Origin: Aquimarina pacifica
GTDB lineage: Bacteria > Bacteroidota > Bacteroidia > Flavobacteriales > Flavobacteriaceae
Assembly: GCF_000520955.1 (NCBI RefSeq)
Contig: NZ_JACC01000028.1
Location: 26,184 to 90,183 of the forward strand
Direction: 5' to 3'
DNA length: 64,000 nt
Below, piece by piece: positions 62,991 to 64,000 of the stretch. The notes beneath the pieces are model-generated. The model saw nothing but the letters and a program-made list of their open reading frames with translations, was not told the origin of the DNA and ran no database searches. The translations under genes were made by a program, and so were the position numbers. Position 1 is the stretch's first letter. Each line of letters starts with the position of its first letter.

Positions 62991-63773
62991 ATGGTTTCAA
63001 GAAAAGTTGATTTTTCAATATTACATTCTTTAATAAAGAAAAGACCTATATTGTCAATGTTTGGGTTATTATTTACTATTCCATTGCTATTTCTCTTAAT
63101 TCCGTTCCTCATTTTAACATCAAATATTAATAAAAATTCTACTAGTGCTAATTACGAAGTATTATTAAAAGAAGGACTCCAAACAAAAGGTATTTTAAAA
63201 AACTTTGAAACTGTTTATGAAGTAAGTATAAATAATGAACATCCAATAATAATTACATATACATTCCTTAAAGAAAAGGAAACGAAAATAGATTCGTATC
63301 AAACTTTTGTACCGAATAAAGTTAAAAAACTAAGTAAAGGTCAGGAGATTGAAATAAAGTATTCTGAGAAAGGTTCAGTTGTTGTTGGATTTCCACCATA
63401 TACATTCCCTACTTATTTAATTGGTTTAATATTTATTATTTTTCCTTTAATTGGCTTACCTTTTTTAATCATATTAATAATAAAAACAACTAAAGAATTT
63501 TATTTGTATAAAAAGGGTACATTAACTTCTGGAATAATTTTTTCAATATCTGATAATTTAGGATTAATGTTTACCAAATTTGGACATTCTGTGACTGTGA
63601 CTTATAAATATAAAGATACTCAAGGTAATTTATATTATGGAAAATCTAGAAGTGTGGATTTATCTGAAATTAAAAAAATGGAAAAAGGCGATAAAATTAA
63701 CATACTAATTTCTCCTAAGACACCTTCGGAGTCAACTATATGGTCTGAAGATATTGCAAAAAAAATGAAATAG
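62991..63773 (+). CDS. Membrane protein with two beta domains, DUF3592-like
   Basis: This 260-residue protein has a membrane helix near residues 20-43 and a pair near 135-165. The two soluble beta-rich parts resemble each other: EVLLKEGLQTKGILKNFETV...SKGQEIEIKYSEKGS and FYLYKKGTLTSGIIFSISDN...EKGDKINILISPKTP. That is the DUF3592 pattern, often found beside polymorphic toxins and in envelope-stress settings. It starts 34 bases after the lipoprotein gene and shares its very AT-rich composition. Function is unknown; a third immunity or accessory gene is inferred. Confidence 0.7.
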   Translation: MVSRKVDFSILHSLIKKRPILSMFGLLFTIPLLFLLIPFLILTSNINKNSTSANYEVLLKEGLQTKGILKNFETVYEVSINNEHPIIITYTFLKEKETKIDSYQTFVPNKVKKLSKGQEIEIKYSEKGSVVVGFPPYTFPTYLIGLIFIIFPLIGLPFLIILIIKTTKEFYLYKKGTLTSGIIFSISDNLGLMFTKFGHSVTVTYKYKDTQGNLYYGKSRSVDLSEIKKMEKGDKINILISPKTPSESTIWSEDIAKKMK

Positions 63774-64000
63774 AAAAAAAACCAGCTCCGCATTCTATGT
63801 TAAAAACCGTCTTGATTTCCATGGTTTTAATCGGGAGAAACGGTACTTATCCCATCCTAAATCCTTCCCCGCTCCCCACTAGCGTCTCGCTAGTGGCGTC
63901 AAAAATTTTCAGGCAGGAGTAATAATAAGATTAAGGCAGCCATGGTTTCATAACTTTTTGCTGTTTTTGTGGTATGTTGCCACAGCCTTGTGTGGCACAC
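63774..64000. other. Right-edge stretch with REP-like palindromes
   Basis: No gene was seen. After the last small gene the sequence becomes richer in G and C and holds two clear palindromes: CCACTAGCG-TCT-CGCTAGTGG (63876-63896) and GCCACA-GCCTTG-TGTGGC (63979-63996). The first has the form of REP elements that accompany REP-associated tyrosine transposases. A short direct repeat CCATGGTTT occurs at about 63819 and 63942. The element continues past the window edge. Confidence 0.5.
63876..63896. repeat. REP-like palindrome
   Basis: This is a perfect 9-base inverted repeat with a 3-base loop, CCACTAGCG-TCT-CGCTAGTGG, standing out from AT-rich surroundings. It is a plausible REP unit; no transposase gene is visible within the window. 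Confidence 0.6.

Overview
The window is AT-rich bacterial DNA from the phylum Bacteroidota, most likely a marine member of the Flavobacteriaceae; the gene set resembles Aquimarina, but the genus is only a guess. The evidence is three large TonB-dependent receptors, lipoproteins with acidic residues after the lipidated cysteine, DUF4270/DUF4301/DUF4199 proteins, a separate atpD-atpC pair, L21 with a C-terminal extension, little Shine-Dalgarno signal, and repeated matches to the Bacteroidota -7 promoter element TAnnTTTG. No rRNA, tRNA, CRISPR array or intact insertion sequence was seen.

Region 1 (1-13,250) is centred on thiamine. The 5' end of thiS lies at the left edge behind a TPP riboswitch. 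A second TPP riboswitch precedes a TonB-dependent receptor (470-2653), which points to thiamine uptake across the outer membrane. A hybrid histidine kinase and an NtrC-type regulator converge next. Then comes a tightly overlapping minus-strand cluster: phosphopantetheinyl transferase, thiamine-binding protein, PnuC/PnuT-type transporter, P-loop kinase, DUF4301 protein and ArfB. The divergent gene ahcY ends the region.

Region 2 (13,650-23,014) holds a phosphate-scavenging unit: a TPR/LuxR-type regulator, a TonB-dependent receptor and a beta-propeller phytase lipoprotein. A Pho-box-like direct repeat sits at the receptor promoter. rplU-rpmA, a DUF4199 protein and an AraC regulator follow.

Region 3 (23,977-41,824) is mostly core metabolism: biotin (bioF-DUF2007-bioD-bioA), F1 ATPase beta/epsilon, an aldolase-family enzyme with a bile-acid/sodium-type symporter, a third receptor, glmS-DUF4270-glycogen synthase-like genes, and divergent panC-panD with a flippase-like membrane protein. 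Between glmS and the third receptor lies a decayed copy of the glmS 3' end.

Region 4 (41,870-49,140) has an esterase-fold protein lacking the nucleophile serine, a cysteine-rich Gly-Gly-leader peptide locus without an ATG beside a MITE-like inverted repeat, radA, a HAD phosphatase, a small haem-b-like membrane protein and an acidic leucine-rich-repeat surface lipoprotein.

Region 5 (49,670-64,000) is accessory. It carries a GH9 endoglucanase, then a two-gene YD/RHS system: a 1020-residue and a 2074-residue protein one base apart. The second has about eight Ig-like repeats, a DUF6443-like segment, YD repeats, an inserted beta domain, the RHS core and a Gly/Ala-rich C-terminus of unknown function. 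Three small, very AT-rich genes for membrane or lipid-anchored proteins follow and are candidate immunity or accessory genes. Palindromic repeats flank this region. The RHS C-terminus with its small downstream genes is the best candidate here for something undescribed.
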